From assembly GCA_003116995.1 (NCBI GenBank), contig BDSL01000001.1, forward strand, positions 2,542,001 to 2,606,000: a DNA stretch of 64,000 nt. Direction: 5' to 3'. The position numbers and the translations under genes were made by a program. Positions 48,376 through 57,053 of this stretch are shown piece by piece. Position 1 is the first letter of the stretch. Every line of letters begins with the position of its first letter. The notes under the pieces were generated by a model. That model had not been told where the DNA came from and did not search any database. It saw nothing but the letters and a program-made list of their open reading frames with translations. The stretch is from Yamagishiella unicocca. Its lineage: Eukaryota; Chlorophyta; Chlorophyceae; Chlamydomonadales; Volvocaceae.

Positions 48376-48726
48376 TCCTTGGAGCCACTGACAGGAGCAG
48401 GGAGCGGCTCTTCGGAGTCACTCCTTGGAGCCACTGACAGGAGCAGGGAGCGGCTCTTCGGAGTCACTCCTTGGAGCCACTGACCGGAGCGGGGAGCGGC
48501 TCTTCGGAGTCACTCTATGGAGCCACTGACCGGAGCGGGGAGCGGCTCTGCAGCTGTTGGGAGTGGAGACTCCGAGAACGGCTTTGGAGTCTCAAGATGC
48601 CTGTCTCCGCTCCAAAAACTCTATGACTCCGCTCCAACAACCCTGTGTCTCCGGTGGAGTGACTCCAGACCTGACTCCAGTGTGACTCCAGCATCCTCCC
48701 GGAGACAGACAGACTCCGGTGTCTAT
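48356..48726. repeat. GGAGTCACTCC-type minisatellite inserted in the DIRS-like element
   Basis: Four copies of a ~51-bp unit (GAGCGGCTCTTCGGAGTCAC, then TCCTTGGAGCCACTGACAGG) are followed by a unique segment with AACTCTATGACTCCGCTCC and CTCCGGAGACAG-type words. A related segment occurs in inverted orientation at 63345-63575. Its borders break RNase H on one side and the recombinase N-terminus on the other. Confidence 0.88.
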
Positions 48727-50387
48727 ATGTGCCGCGGGAACCATACCACGTCGATCTCCGTATCCGTTGCTGCGCACTGGCGGTAGATCGCCGCCACGCG
48801 CTCCAGGCAGGGGCCCCGCCCCTTCATACCAAGCAAGCAGAGCTGGGCCGCTGAGCTATCCGTCTGGTACTGCACGCGACGGTGCGATATCAGCCGGGGC
48901 GCGCGTCACGCCAACCACTGCACGGCGAGCTGAATCGTGCCTAGCTCCCTCTCCGTGCTGCTGAACTGCCCCGCCGCCATCCGGGCCTGCTCATCCGGAG
49001 TAAAGGGCATGAACATCTCCTCCCGACCCAATTCGCGCCCCGGAAGGAAAGCCGCGAACGCGCTTTCTGACGCATCTCCCGTTATCCGGAGTTGCACTGC
49101 GGGCCCCTTGCGCCACCAGGTGCGGCCGTTCTTCGTCCGGAGCAGTTCCAAGAACACCTGGGCTTCTGCCAGGCACTGGCTGGCGTCCGGCACCGCCTCC
49201 TCCCACGACCCTTTGCCCCGCAGCACCATCCCGACCAATCGGCTGTGCAGCGGCGCCATGGCCACCACGAGGCTCATTGACATGATCTTACTGGCCACCC
49301 GCGCTACCTGTCGCATCCCCACCTCCGAGGCCGCCTGCAGTTCGGCCACTAAGGCCGCGAAACCCTCGACCTTCTCTGGCGGCATCTCGAACGCTTGGTT
49401 TGTGGCATCCACGATATGCCCCAAGAAACGTAGCCGCTGTGTCGGAATCCACCTGCTCTTCTTGAAGCTGAGCGTGAACCCCAGCGCGCTGAGCAATAGG
49501 ATGCAGGTGCGGCCCAAATACTTGGCCCGCCCCTGCGAGCTGGCCACGCCCGCTACGTCGTCTATCAGGAACGTCAGGCACGCCCCATGGCTCCGCAACG
49601 GACGGAATACCTACAGCTTCAAGGCGGTGTACAACCGACAGGCGGGGGCAATGCCAAACGGCATGTGGGGCCAGAAGAACAGCTCCCCCTGCCACTCGAA
49701 TGCCAGGTACCAATACGACTCGGGATGCATCACTAGCTGCCAGTATCCCGACTTGTCGTCCGTCGCAAACAAGTAGTCCTCCGGTCGCGTGTAGTGCATC
49801 ATGTCCGTGATCCTCTCGTACTTGAGTGGCTGATAGCGCATGAAGAGGTTGATGTACATGCACAAAAGCAGTTTGTCAGGCTGCACCACCACCCGTAGCC
49901 CATTGACTACCACCGGTGGCTCGCTCCCCTCCCACCGCCGGATCGCCCCTTGCCCCACTGCCTTGAATACTTCCGTCATTACGAACTCCGCATGCTCTTC
50001 TGCGCTGTGATGGTTCGGAAACGACATACGGTGAGGATCATGGCCCTGTAACATGTCGTCTAGGTTGACCCGCGGACGAAGCTGCGCCAGCATCTGCCGA
50101 ACGATCCGAATCTTTTCGGGCTTGTGCGGGGCTGACGCGTGCCCAGGCCCCCAGACGCCCACAAAGTCCAGCTGCACCCCATCCCGTACCATCTTCAGCA
50201 CGTCTTTGCTGGGCTCCGTTATCTTCCCGTCGCCCGCGAGTCTCAGGAACGTCTTCCAAACACGAGCGGACCTCTGCAAGCGGCCGGACTGGAACTGGTC
50301 GGGGTCGGGACACTGGGCTTTCAGCTGTGTTTCAAACTCTGCGTCAGGCGTCGCCTCGCTGGCCAGCGGGTCATTGAGGTGCTGCAT
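48727..50387 (-). pseudogene. RT and RNase H of the DIRS-like element, two in-frame stops
   Basis: One frame runs through the whole segment apart from a TAG at 49611-49613 and a TGA at 48906-48908. RT features are ATDDKSGYWQLVMHPES (motif A-like), FWPHMPFGIAPACRLYTALK (motif B-like), and FLIDDVAG (catalytic DD, motif C), followed by FLGHIVDATNQAFEMPPEKV, typical of DIRS/LTR-type RTs and unlike LINE RTs. The RNase H part shows ITGDASESAFAAF (first Asp), STERELGTIQLAVQWL (Glu), and YQTDSSAAQLCLLGMKG (third Asp), then EIDVVWFPRH, where the insert at 48726 cuts it. Without the two stops the product would be continuous, so inactivation looks recent. I infer a non-autonomous copy. Confidence 0.85.
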
Positions 50388-51250
50388 GCGCGCCCACGCC
50401 TCATGCAGCTGCTGTAAGGCGATTTCCTCTGACGGTGAGTCGTCACGGGGGTGGGGTATGCTGCCCCCTGCTGGGGGAGTAGGGCCGGCGACTCGGCTGG
50501 TGGCTTACAGGTCCAAGCTGGTCCGACGGGCCTCGACCACCCCGAAGGCCAGGCGCCCCCAGAGGGTCATCCGCTAGGTCCAACCACGTTTCCCCGCACG
50601 CCTCCTCCAAGAGCTGATCCAGCTCCTCTTCCGATCGGTCCTCTGGCCCAGGGTCTACCGCTGGGCTCGCCCCCCCGGTCCCCGACCCCACGCCGTGAGG
50701 CCCACCAGCCGATAGACCTGCGCGGCCGTCACGAGGATAGGCAGGGCGTAGCTCTGGTGTGGCCTGGTGGGCGTAGGCGAATGGGCATGACCAGCCTCCG
50801 GCTAGGGCAGCCGGGTCACGACCAGGTTAAAGGGGTGTATAGTCGGGGCCAAAAGGATGGGAGTCAGGCACCGTCATCCAAGGAGCCGCCGGGCGAGAGC
50901 GGGGAGCGAGTAGCTGTCCATTGTGGGACTACGCTCACTAGAGAACAGTTCGGCTTCGCCCTTCCAGATGTCCCGGCGGAAGAAGTAGTTGTAGGCAGCT
51001 GTGTAGGGGCCCCTATGAAAGGTTAGGGGAGGTGGGACCCGCCTATTGTGAAGCGACGTTCGCGGTCGACCAGGCCGGACCAGCGACAGGGTGGGGTAGC
51101 CAGCACGAACGCTCCGAAGTATTAGCGGAGTGCGGCAGCAAGCGACACCGGTGTGAATAGATTGGCCGCCCGCCTCCCTCTTGGAGGCCAGGCGGCCCGG
51201 GCTTCACCAGTAGGCCACAGTTCGCAGTCGGCGCCCTGTGGACCGCAGGC
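50388..51250. other. DIRS-like element interior, no assigned protein
   Basis: A minus-strand frame near 50691-50443 has an acidic stretch RSEEELDQLLEEACGETW and could be the end of a gag or linker protein running into RT. The remainder shows nothing recognisable. Confidence 0.4.
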
Positions 51251-51259
51251 GCATGCCCC

Positions 51260-51880
51260 GTCCGGGATGCCGTGGTTCCTGCCTCTGCCCGGTGAGTCGG
51301 GTTCGTGGTCTCCGCCCGGTGGGCCATGATTCCCAGTTGCCGCCCGGTGGGCCATGGTGCCCGGTGGGCTTGGGTCGCAGCCTCCGCCCGGTGGGCCGTG
51401 GTTCCTGTCTCCGCCCAGTGGGCCGTGGTCGCAGTCTCTGCCCGGTGGGCCGTGGTTCTCGTCTCCGCCCGGTGGGCCGTGGTTCCTGTCTCCGCCCGGT
51501 GGGCTGTGGTTCGCAGTCTCCGCCCAGTGGGCCGTGGTTCCTGTCTCCGCCCGGTGGGCTGTGGTTCCAGTCTCCGCCCGGTGGGCCGTGGTTCCTGTCT
51601 CCGCCCGGTGGGCCGGGGTCGCAGTCTCCGCCCGGTGGCCTTGGTCCTGGTCTCTGCCCGGTGGGCTGGGAGCACAGTCTCCGCCAGGTGGGCCGTGGTT
51701 CCCATCTCCGCCCAGTGGGCCGTGATTCGCAGTCTCCGCCTGGGGGCCGGGGGGCCCAGTTGCCGCCCGGGGCCGGGGTTCCCGGCGCCGCTCGGGGTCG
51801 GGGTTCCTAGCCTTCGCCCGGTGGGCAGTGGTCTCTAGGTGCCGCCCGGGGCAGGGGTATCGGGCTCCGCCCGGTGGGCC
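51260..51880. repeat. 27-bp minisatellite inside the DIRS-like element
   Basis: About 20 copies of a 27-bp unit based on CCGCCCGGTGGGCCGTGGTT plus CCTGTCT. As the period is a multiple of three, several frames stay open on both strands: 9-residue repeats TTAHRAETG on the minus strand and PPGGPWFLS or VSARWAVVP on the plus strand. Variants become more diverged toward both ends. The minus-strand frame 52000-51122 agrees with the element's coding direction. Confidence 0.92.
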
Positions 51881-52236
51881 GTGCAGGGGAGTTGCTCTGG
51901 GCCGGGGCGCCCTGTCGCGATCCCGGGCAGGGCTTCCCACCCGCAGGTCCTGCGTTCGATTGGTGGTGCACGTCCGCCTAGGGTTCTCTGAAGTCGTCAC
52001 CCGGTTGCCCGATGATCCTCAGGCTGATGATGGAGGTGCGCCATCCCAGGTGACACCGCGGCACTCACCTCGGGTGGCGGCAGCTGCAGCGCGGTCCAAC
52101 CCGACCAGCCAGCCGTCCGGGACCGGCGTGCGCAAAACGGCAGGTCGAGACCACACAACAGGAGTGAAGAGCCGGCTCCCCCCCAAAGGGCAGCAGCTGA
52201 TGGCCCTGCTGCGACGAGAAGGGACACCCGGGCCGG

Positions 52237-52821
52237 GTGCCGCCCCCCCGAGGGCGGGTGGGGGGTGTTGGCCGGGCGAGAGCGGCGCCAGCGGAGGCTT
52301 CGCCGCCCGGGGCCCCACCGGCCGCGGTCCCGTCGGTTGGGGCCCTACCGGCCGGAGTCCTGCCGGCCGGGGTCATCCCGATGGGGGCCCAGCCGGCGGG
52401 TGTTGCGCTTCCAGCAGGCCCCGCGGCTAATCCCGCCATCGAGTTATTGGACTCTCAGTCCCCGGGAGTCGCGGCCGGCCCTTCGGCTGGGGGTGGCTCC
52501 GGCAGCAGCAGCTCATCTGATGGTAGCAGCTCGGAGAGTGGCGATTCGAGCTCATCCTCGGGCTCCGAGTCGGGCCCGTTGGGCTCCGCCGCCGCAGGGG
52601 GACCGGGCAGAGGCGGGGTGAGTAGCGCCCCGGCCGCGCAGCCCGGCGCCGCGGCAGTCGGCGGACGTGGGTCACGTGGTCACCCGAGCAGGTCGCGGGT
52701 TCAATCGCTGGAGGACCATCTGCGCCAGATCATCGCCGATGATGCCGCGGAACGTCGCGCACGCAAGCAGGCCCGCGCGGCGTCCCAGGCGCGACGTGCG
52801 GGGGCAAACGAGGCTGACTGA
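52237..52821 (+). CDS. Gag-like protein, inverted left copy (interrupted)
   Basis: The frame encodes a Pro/Gly/Ala-rich start, a Ser-rich acidic stretch (near residues 90-120), and the helical segment SRVQSLEDHLRQIIADDAAE followed by RRARKQARAASQARR. It stops at TGA 52819-52821, where the mirror copy reads through (CTGACTGAC here against CTGATCGAC there). The rest of the homologous sequence continues to 53228 without an intact frame. It runs opposite to RT and the recombinase, so this orientation is not the normal one for the element. Confidence 0.6.
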   Translation: MPPPRGRVGGVGRARAAPAEASPPGAPPAAVPSVGALPAGVLPAGVIPMGAQPAGVALPAGPAANPAIELLDSQSPGVAAGPSAGGGSGSSSSSDGSSSESGDSSSSSGSESGPLGSAAAGGPGRGGVSSAPAAQPGAAAVGGRGSRGHPSRSRVQSLEDHLRQIIADDAAERRARKQARAASQARRAGANEAD

Positions 52822-53877
52822 CGCGCGGGAGGCCGAGCTCCGGCTGATGTGCGCCCGCGGTCGGCCAGCCCACCCACGTGTGGGATCCTCGCTCCCGCGG
52901 AACAAGACCTGGTGCCGGCGGATACCTGCTGGGTGCACCGCCTCGCGGCCGTGAGCACGGACGATGGAGTGAAGTACGGGGGCTGTTCCGGACGTGCACG
53001 CAGCAGCATCCTCGTATGCCAAGCATATCGTGAAGGCAGTGTGGGAACTGGACCAGCAAGCCGGGACGTCACAGGGCAGGCAGGAGGGCGGGCGGAGCGT
53101 CCTGCCCCAGGCGGGTACCACTGTGGAGTTTTGGCTCTTGGAGCGGTCCGAAGAGTTCCTGCAGCTGATCGAGCATGAGTTTCAGCGGGCGTTGTTCATG
53201 TGTGCGCCGGAGAGCGGGTGGCGGGTCGTGCCAACGTGGCTGGAAGCTGCGCGACCCGCCACCCGCTCTCCGGCGCACACACGAACAACGCCTGCTGAAA
53301 CTCATGCTCGATCAGCTGCAGGAACTCTTCGGACCGCTCCAAGAGCCAAAACTCCACAGTGGTACCCACCTGGGGCAGGACGCTCCGCCCGCCCTCCTGC
53401 CTGCCCTGTGACGTCCCGGCTTGCTGGTCCAGTTCCCGCACTGCCTTCACGATATGCTTGGCATACGAGGATGCTGCTGCGTGCATATCCGGTGTCGTCC
53501 GGAACAGCCAAGCGTACTTCACTCCATCGTCCGTGCTCACGGCGGCGAGGCGGTGCACCCAGCGGGTATCCGCCGGCACCAGGTCTTGTTCCGCGGGAGC
53601 GAGGATCCCACACGTGGGTGGGCTGGCCGACCGCGGGCGCACATCAGCCGGAGCTCGGCCTCCCGCGCGTCGATCAGCCTCGTTTGCCCCCGCGCGTCGC
53701 GCCTGGGACGCCGCGCGGGCCCGCTTGCGTGCGCGACGTTCCGCGGCATCATCGGCGATGATCTGGCGCAGATGGTCCTCCAGCGACTGAACCCGCGACC
53801 TGCTCGGGTGACCACGCGACCCGCGTCCGCCGACTGCCACGGCGCCGGGCTGCGCGGCCGGGGCGCTACTCGCCGAC
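52620..53877. repeat. Long palindrome: inverted gag duplication with 23-nt spacer
   Basis: Left arm 52620-53228 (609 bp) and right arm 53252-53877 (626 bp) are near-complementary, separated by 23 nt (53229-53251). Differences include single substitutions and a short deletion in the left arm near 52978-52992. The palindrome centre is flanked by GGAGAGCGGGTGGCGGGTCG and its complement. Confidence 0.93.
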
Positions 53878-54128
53878 CCACCCCAAACTACACCGCGCGC
53901 CGAGCACGGCGCGCAGATGGCCGCCCGGAGACGACGCCCGACCCACCCATGGACCGCCCCGCCCGGACACTTACCATGAGAAAAAAGGCCACAAAGGGCG
54001 GCGAGAAAAGGGAAGGCGCCGACGGTAGTGCGGGAGCCAAGCCCAGATGGATGACGAAGGTCTTGAGGCAAGCGACGGTCGCCCGTCGAGGTTGTCGTTG
54101 ACGTAGCTAGATTCCAATAGCCAAACAT
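53196..54128 (-). CDS. Gag-like protein, right copy in element orientation
   Basis: The open frame of 310 residues runs from inside the right terminal repeat to the palindrome centre, where translation passes into spacer and opposite-arm sequence (last ~15 residues are not original). The conserved core includes SRVQSLEDHLRQIIADDAAE, VHRLAAVSTDDGVKYAWLFR, HAAASSYAKHIVKAVRELDQ, and TTVEFWLLERSEEFLQLIEH ending near EFQQALFVCAPESGW. The helical core fits a DIRS capsid-like protein by position (first ORF of the element) rather than by a motif I can name. The Ser-rich N-terminal part present in the left copy is missing here; other sequence joins at 53877. Confidence 0.6.
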   Translation of the reverse strand: MFGYWNLATSTTTSTGDRRLPQDLRHPSGLGSRTTVGAFPFLAALCGLFSHGKCPGGAVHGWVGRRLRAAICAPCSARGVVWGGSASSAPAAQPGAVAVGGRGSRGHPSRSRVQSLEDHLRQIIADDAAERRARKRARAASQARRAGANEADRRAGGRAPADVRPRSASPPTCGILAPAEQDLVPADTRWVHRLAAVSTDDGVKYAWLFRTTPDMHAAASSYAKHIVKAVRELDQQAGTSQGRQEGGRSVLPQVGTTVEFWLLERSEEFLQLIEHEFQQALFVCAPESGWRVAQLPATLARPATRSPAHT

Positions 54129-54285
54129 TGATTAGAAGGAGAGGAGGGAAGTCTCGCTCACTGCTGTCCATTACAGCCACTCGACTGCCCTGCCAAGTGG
54201 GCCCTATCCACGCCCCGCGGCTCGTCCATAGTGTACTCCGTAGGTCCGGGCCTTATATAATTACCGGCATTTCAGAAAGGTGCAC
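54061..54285 (-). repeat. Right inverted terminal repeat of the DIRS-like element
   Basis: Starts TCTTGAGGCAAGCGACGGTC and ends GCATTTCAGAAAGGTGCAC. It is the mirror copy of 47221-47445. Its outer end cuts directly into a LINE reading frame (54286 onward). Confidence 0.95.
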
Positions 54286-54800
54286 ACCTGGTTTGCTCCC
54301 ATCCGACACAAACTCCCTAGGTGGTGTGCGCAAACAAAAATTAGCCCAGTCGTCATCAAACCGTTGCTCTAGCGTGTGCAGAATACTACCAATTTTTAAC
54401 TCCCTCTTACTGATAATATCGACCTGCTCTTCTAACCCTAGCTCAGGCGGGATCCCAAAATCGTACCCCAAACTCGTCAGCCCTTCAAGAACTTGTGAGC
54501 CCCATCCTTCATAACTTAGATTTGACCTGAGAGCTATACGAATCTCCTCACGCAGCACATTGTGGTGTATGCTACCTTCCGCTTTCACCAATTTATTCCA
54601 GAAACGATATATGAGTGTTGCCCAATGGGTGTGCATGGGCTGCTGCCCAAATTCCCTAAAAAGCAACCGGTCAGGTGCCAGACCCACTCCTGCCAAAATA
54701 CGTAGAAACCTTTTCTGCAAAGCAACCATGCGATTACCCAACGATTTTGGCGTTAAAAAGTGGCGTAAATGCAAAATGCTGACATCGACGCGTGGCCGTA
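54286..54800 (-). pseudogene. LINE fragment interrupted by the DIRS-like element
   Basis: Minus-strand translation (GNRMVALQKRFLRILAGVGL, RLLFREFGQQPMHTHWATLI, RFDDDWANFCLRTPPREF, ending VSDGSKPGV) lines up through about 165 residues with the LINE at 57640-58100 (DRMVKLQRDFLRQVAGV..., RFDDDWSNDRL..., ASDGLQPGV). It is the post-RT region of the same or a sister LINE family. The frame is intact but lacks RT and ends exactly at the right terminal repeat; the rest of the LINE is not found left of 47221. Confidence 0.85.
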
Positions 54801-55392
54801 CACTTGTTAGTTGCATATTCCATGTGGCAAGTTTCCTATGACAGTGAGGGAATACCAAAGGCTGAGCGGGACGAGTACCTTCAGTCCCAGGCTGTGGTTG
54901 ATGTCCGCGAGGCGTCTGCCAACAGCGGGAATGCAAGCTGTGGCAAACCCCCTTCGGGCGAAGCGCAAACGTCCATGTTTCGCTATACGGATGCAGCCTT
55001 GTCGACGGACGCGAAGGAGGAGCTCCACAGAAAGGTGGCCATGGTGATCTACATGAACAACCTGTGTACCTGTCCTTCGGAGCCGTGGAGTGCCCGTACA
55101 TGGAGGATCTGTGCAAGTCACTGCGGCCTACATACGAACCCCCAGGTGTGCGCATTACCAGTCTTTGGGTTTTCAAACGGTCTATGCCGAGCAGGAGGAA
55201 GAGAGGGAGCCCACCGTGCGTGCTGCGACTGCGATGGGCCTCATTACTGGCGAGGCTGAGGGCCTCGGAGCCCCGGAGACTGTGTACCAGCTGATACGGC
55301 AGCATTTCCCCTGGGTCATTTGGACCAAGAACCCTCTCAACTTCGACGTCGGGGAACGGGCCCCGGTGTACCAGGTTGGAGGGGAGCAATGA
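54800..55392 (+). pseudogene. Frameshifted coding remnant of unknown family
   Basis: Three plus-strand frames in succession look coding: GNASCGKPPSGEAQTSMFRY and TDAKEELHRKVAMVIYMNNL (to about 55065), then YLSFGAVECPYMEDLCKSLR (to about 55145), then RAATAMGLITGEAEGLGAPE and PETVYQLIRQHFPWVIWTKN to a TGA at 55390. I do not recognise the protein. Frameshifts suggest a decayed host gene fragment or mobile-element ORF; undetected introns are an alternative. It lies head-to-head with the LINE fragment. Confidence 0.4.
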
Positions 55393-55880
55393 GAGATAGA
55401 GAGAACCTGTATATCGGGTGTTGGGGATATCCAAATAGCTAGCATGGGAGTGGCGAAGCCGAAGAGTGAAGGTTGTGAAGGGTTTTATGTGGTGGCGGTC
55501 ACTGCGCTTTTGCCATGCACACCGTCAACCCTTTGTTAAGAACTTGCTTGTTAGTGAAGGTGTTGGTGCGCGACTACATGCGTATCTACATTTAAACACT
55601 CAATGACATAGGCTCCTCCAGTGTTAAGGCTGTGTTGTAGGCGCCGTTGCTAGGGTAGAGCCAGTGGAAAGACCGCCCGCTTGCTTCTCGTCCGATTGGC
55701 ACGTTCTGGGCGCCCGCTGCAACTTCAGAATTTACGCTTACGTGTTTTATATGTATTGCATTACAAAGGGAGGCTTATTTCCTTGTTTTCCTTTACGCCA
55801 AAGATAACGCATTACGCCGAGGGGTCGCGATGTACGACACAATTACGCCTATACGCCTGGCGTAAAGATTTTGACTGTAA
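55393..55880. other. Spacer, no gene seen
   Basis: AT-rich toward the right (TTACGCC/GCGTAA words near 55730-55865). No supported ORF. Confidence 0.45.
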
Positions 55881-56494
55881 GACGGGGTTCACATTTGAGA
55901 CAGAAAATAATTTGAGGTTGCGACAGAAAATCGCCAGAATGAGATGAAAATTACAAACGCGTTCACAGTACCTTTTTCCGGAAATCAAAATTCAGAAACG
56001 CGTTCACATATGAGACACATATTCCTCCTGGAGACAGAAAATATGGCGGCAGTAATAGCTTGGTTGTTCTACGGTTCCTTTGATAACAAGTTTGCCCAAG
56101 ACGACTGTCTATAAGCTGCACGGATGGTGCACTGACGATAGTGCAAGGTCGAGTGAACCTCAGTCTCACCGCCCCCCTGGCCTGCGGTAACCGGTGTCGC
56201 AGCTGCGCCCATAGACGGTGAAGCACGTGCTGGCGGCGGGGTGAACCCCCCACCGCGGGGTGAAACCCCCACCGCCAGCACGTGGATCCCCGCCGGCTAC
56301 AGCCCAACCGGTGACTTGCGTAGCGCCTTGCTCCTGAAGTGCCGATGCCTGCAGCCCCTCTGACTGATTTGCTGCGGCAGCGACCGCCGGTGCGACAGCT
56401 CCCAGGGGTCGCTGCCGCAGCAAATCAAATCCGAAGAGTGATTGTGACCTTACTCACATTTAATCAACACTGTCCTCTAGTCCATGACATTATC

Positions 56495-56985
56495 CTAGCC
56501 CGCAAGCCCGCAAGTTAAATTGTTGTTTCGAGGGCTGTCAAGAAGCCCACTTCTTCCATACCCAGACGCAAATCCAGTTGCTTCTTCAGGGCCCAATACC
56601 GCACGGCTAAGCCTTCGTGACGGCTGCGATGGTTGACTTCGCAGGGCCGGGCGACGTGTGCGGGGAGCCATAGGTGGTAGGGCCCCAAGCTCGCCCGTCG
56701 CCCACGCATCCTTCAACCTGACCGCCCTCGCCCTCCCGTGCCTCCTCATATATGCCGCCGTAACCTCCCCCGCTGTAAGATGCATATGAGTTCTTCGTGC
56801 CCTCTTCGGGTTGCTGGGTAGCATGCCGTTGCGGATGGCATCCGCCTGGGTTTCTCTCGCGTCCCTGATACCATAGCGCTAGGTTGGGTAAGGAAGGCGT
56901 CTTCATTCTCATCATCTTCGGTTGGATAGACAGGGTCCGGCCCGTAGTCCGCTTCGTTGTACTCGGCCTCTTCAGCGGCGCTCAT
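56495..56985 (-). CDS. Weak ORF inside the TAA-flanked element
   Basis: Overlapping minus-strand frames begin MSAAEEAEYNEADYGPDPVY, with an acidic start, and continue in other frames to EEVGFLTALETTI near 56515. The last piece looks coding. At least one frameshift or intron would be needed to join them. No family recognised; it may be the accessory-protein remnant of the surrounding element. Confidence 0.25.
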
Positions 56986-57053
56986 CCTCTAGAGACCGCG
57001 CGATCACGCCCGGCCACGTCTAGGGAATACAGGCCATAGCTAAAGATAGGATC

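Larger units (their letters stand above)
47221..54285 (-). mobile_element. DIRS-like tyrosine-recombinase retrotransposon
   Basis: The 7065-bp element is bounded by 225-bp inverted terminal repeats. Read on the minus strand it carries a gag-like frame (54128-53196), RT and RNase H (50387-48727) and a tyrosine recombinase (48375-47440). The order RT, RNase H, YR without an integrase or LTR defines the DIRS order. Relatives in volvocine algae include Kangaroo of Volvox carteri and TOC-type elements of Chlamydomonas; Kangaroo is reported with split direct repeats, so the inverted ends here look closer to DIRS1 itself. The copy is inactive as read: RT has a TAG, RNase H a TGA, RNase H is cut by a minisatellite-like insert, and the gag region is inverted-duplicated. 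No target duplication is seen, as expected for YR elements. Confidence 0.88.

Noticed and set aside
48781..48900. tRNA-like D-arm word (GGATAGCTCAGCGG on the minus strand)
   Set aside because: No T-arm or acceptor pairing follows, and the stretch encodes the RNase H segment YQTDSSAAQLC in frame.
52680..52720. tRNA B-box-like GGGTTCAATCGC
   Set aside because: Lies inside the gag-like coding segment in both palindrome arms; no cloverleaf can be drawn.
47221..54285. Two separate elements rather than one (terminal repeats from unrelated copies)
   Set aside because: The gag, RT, RNase H and recombinase order on one strand and mirror ends at equal length fit one DIRS-like element; the inverted gag copy is better explained as an internal rearrangement.
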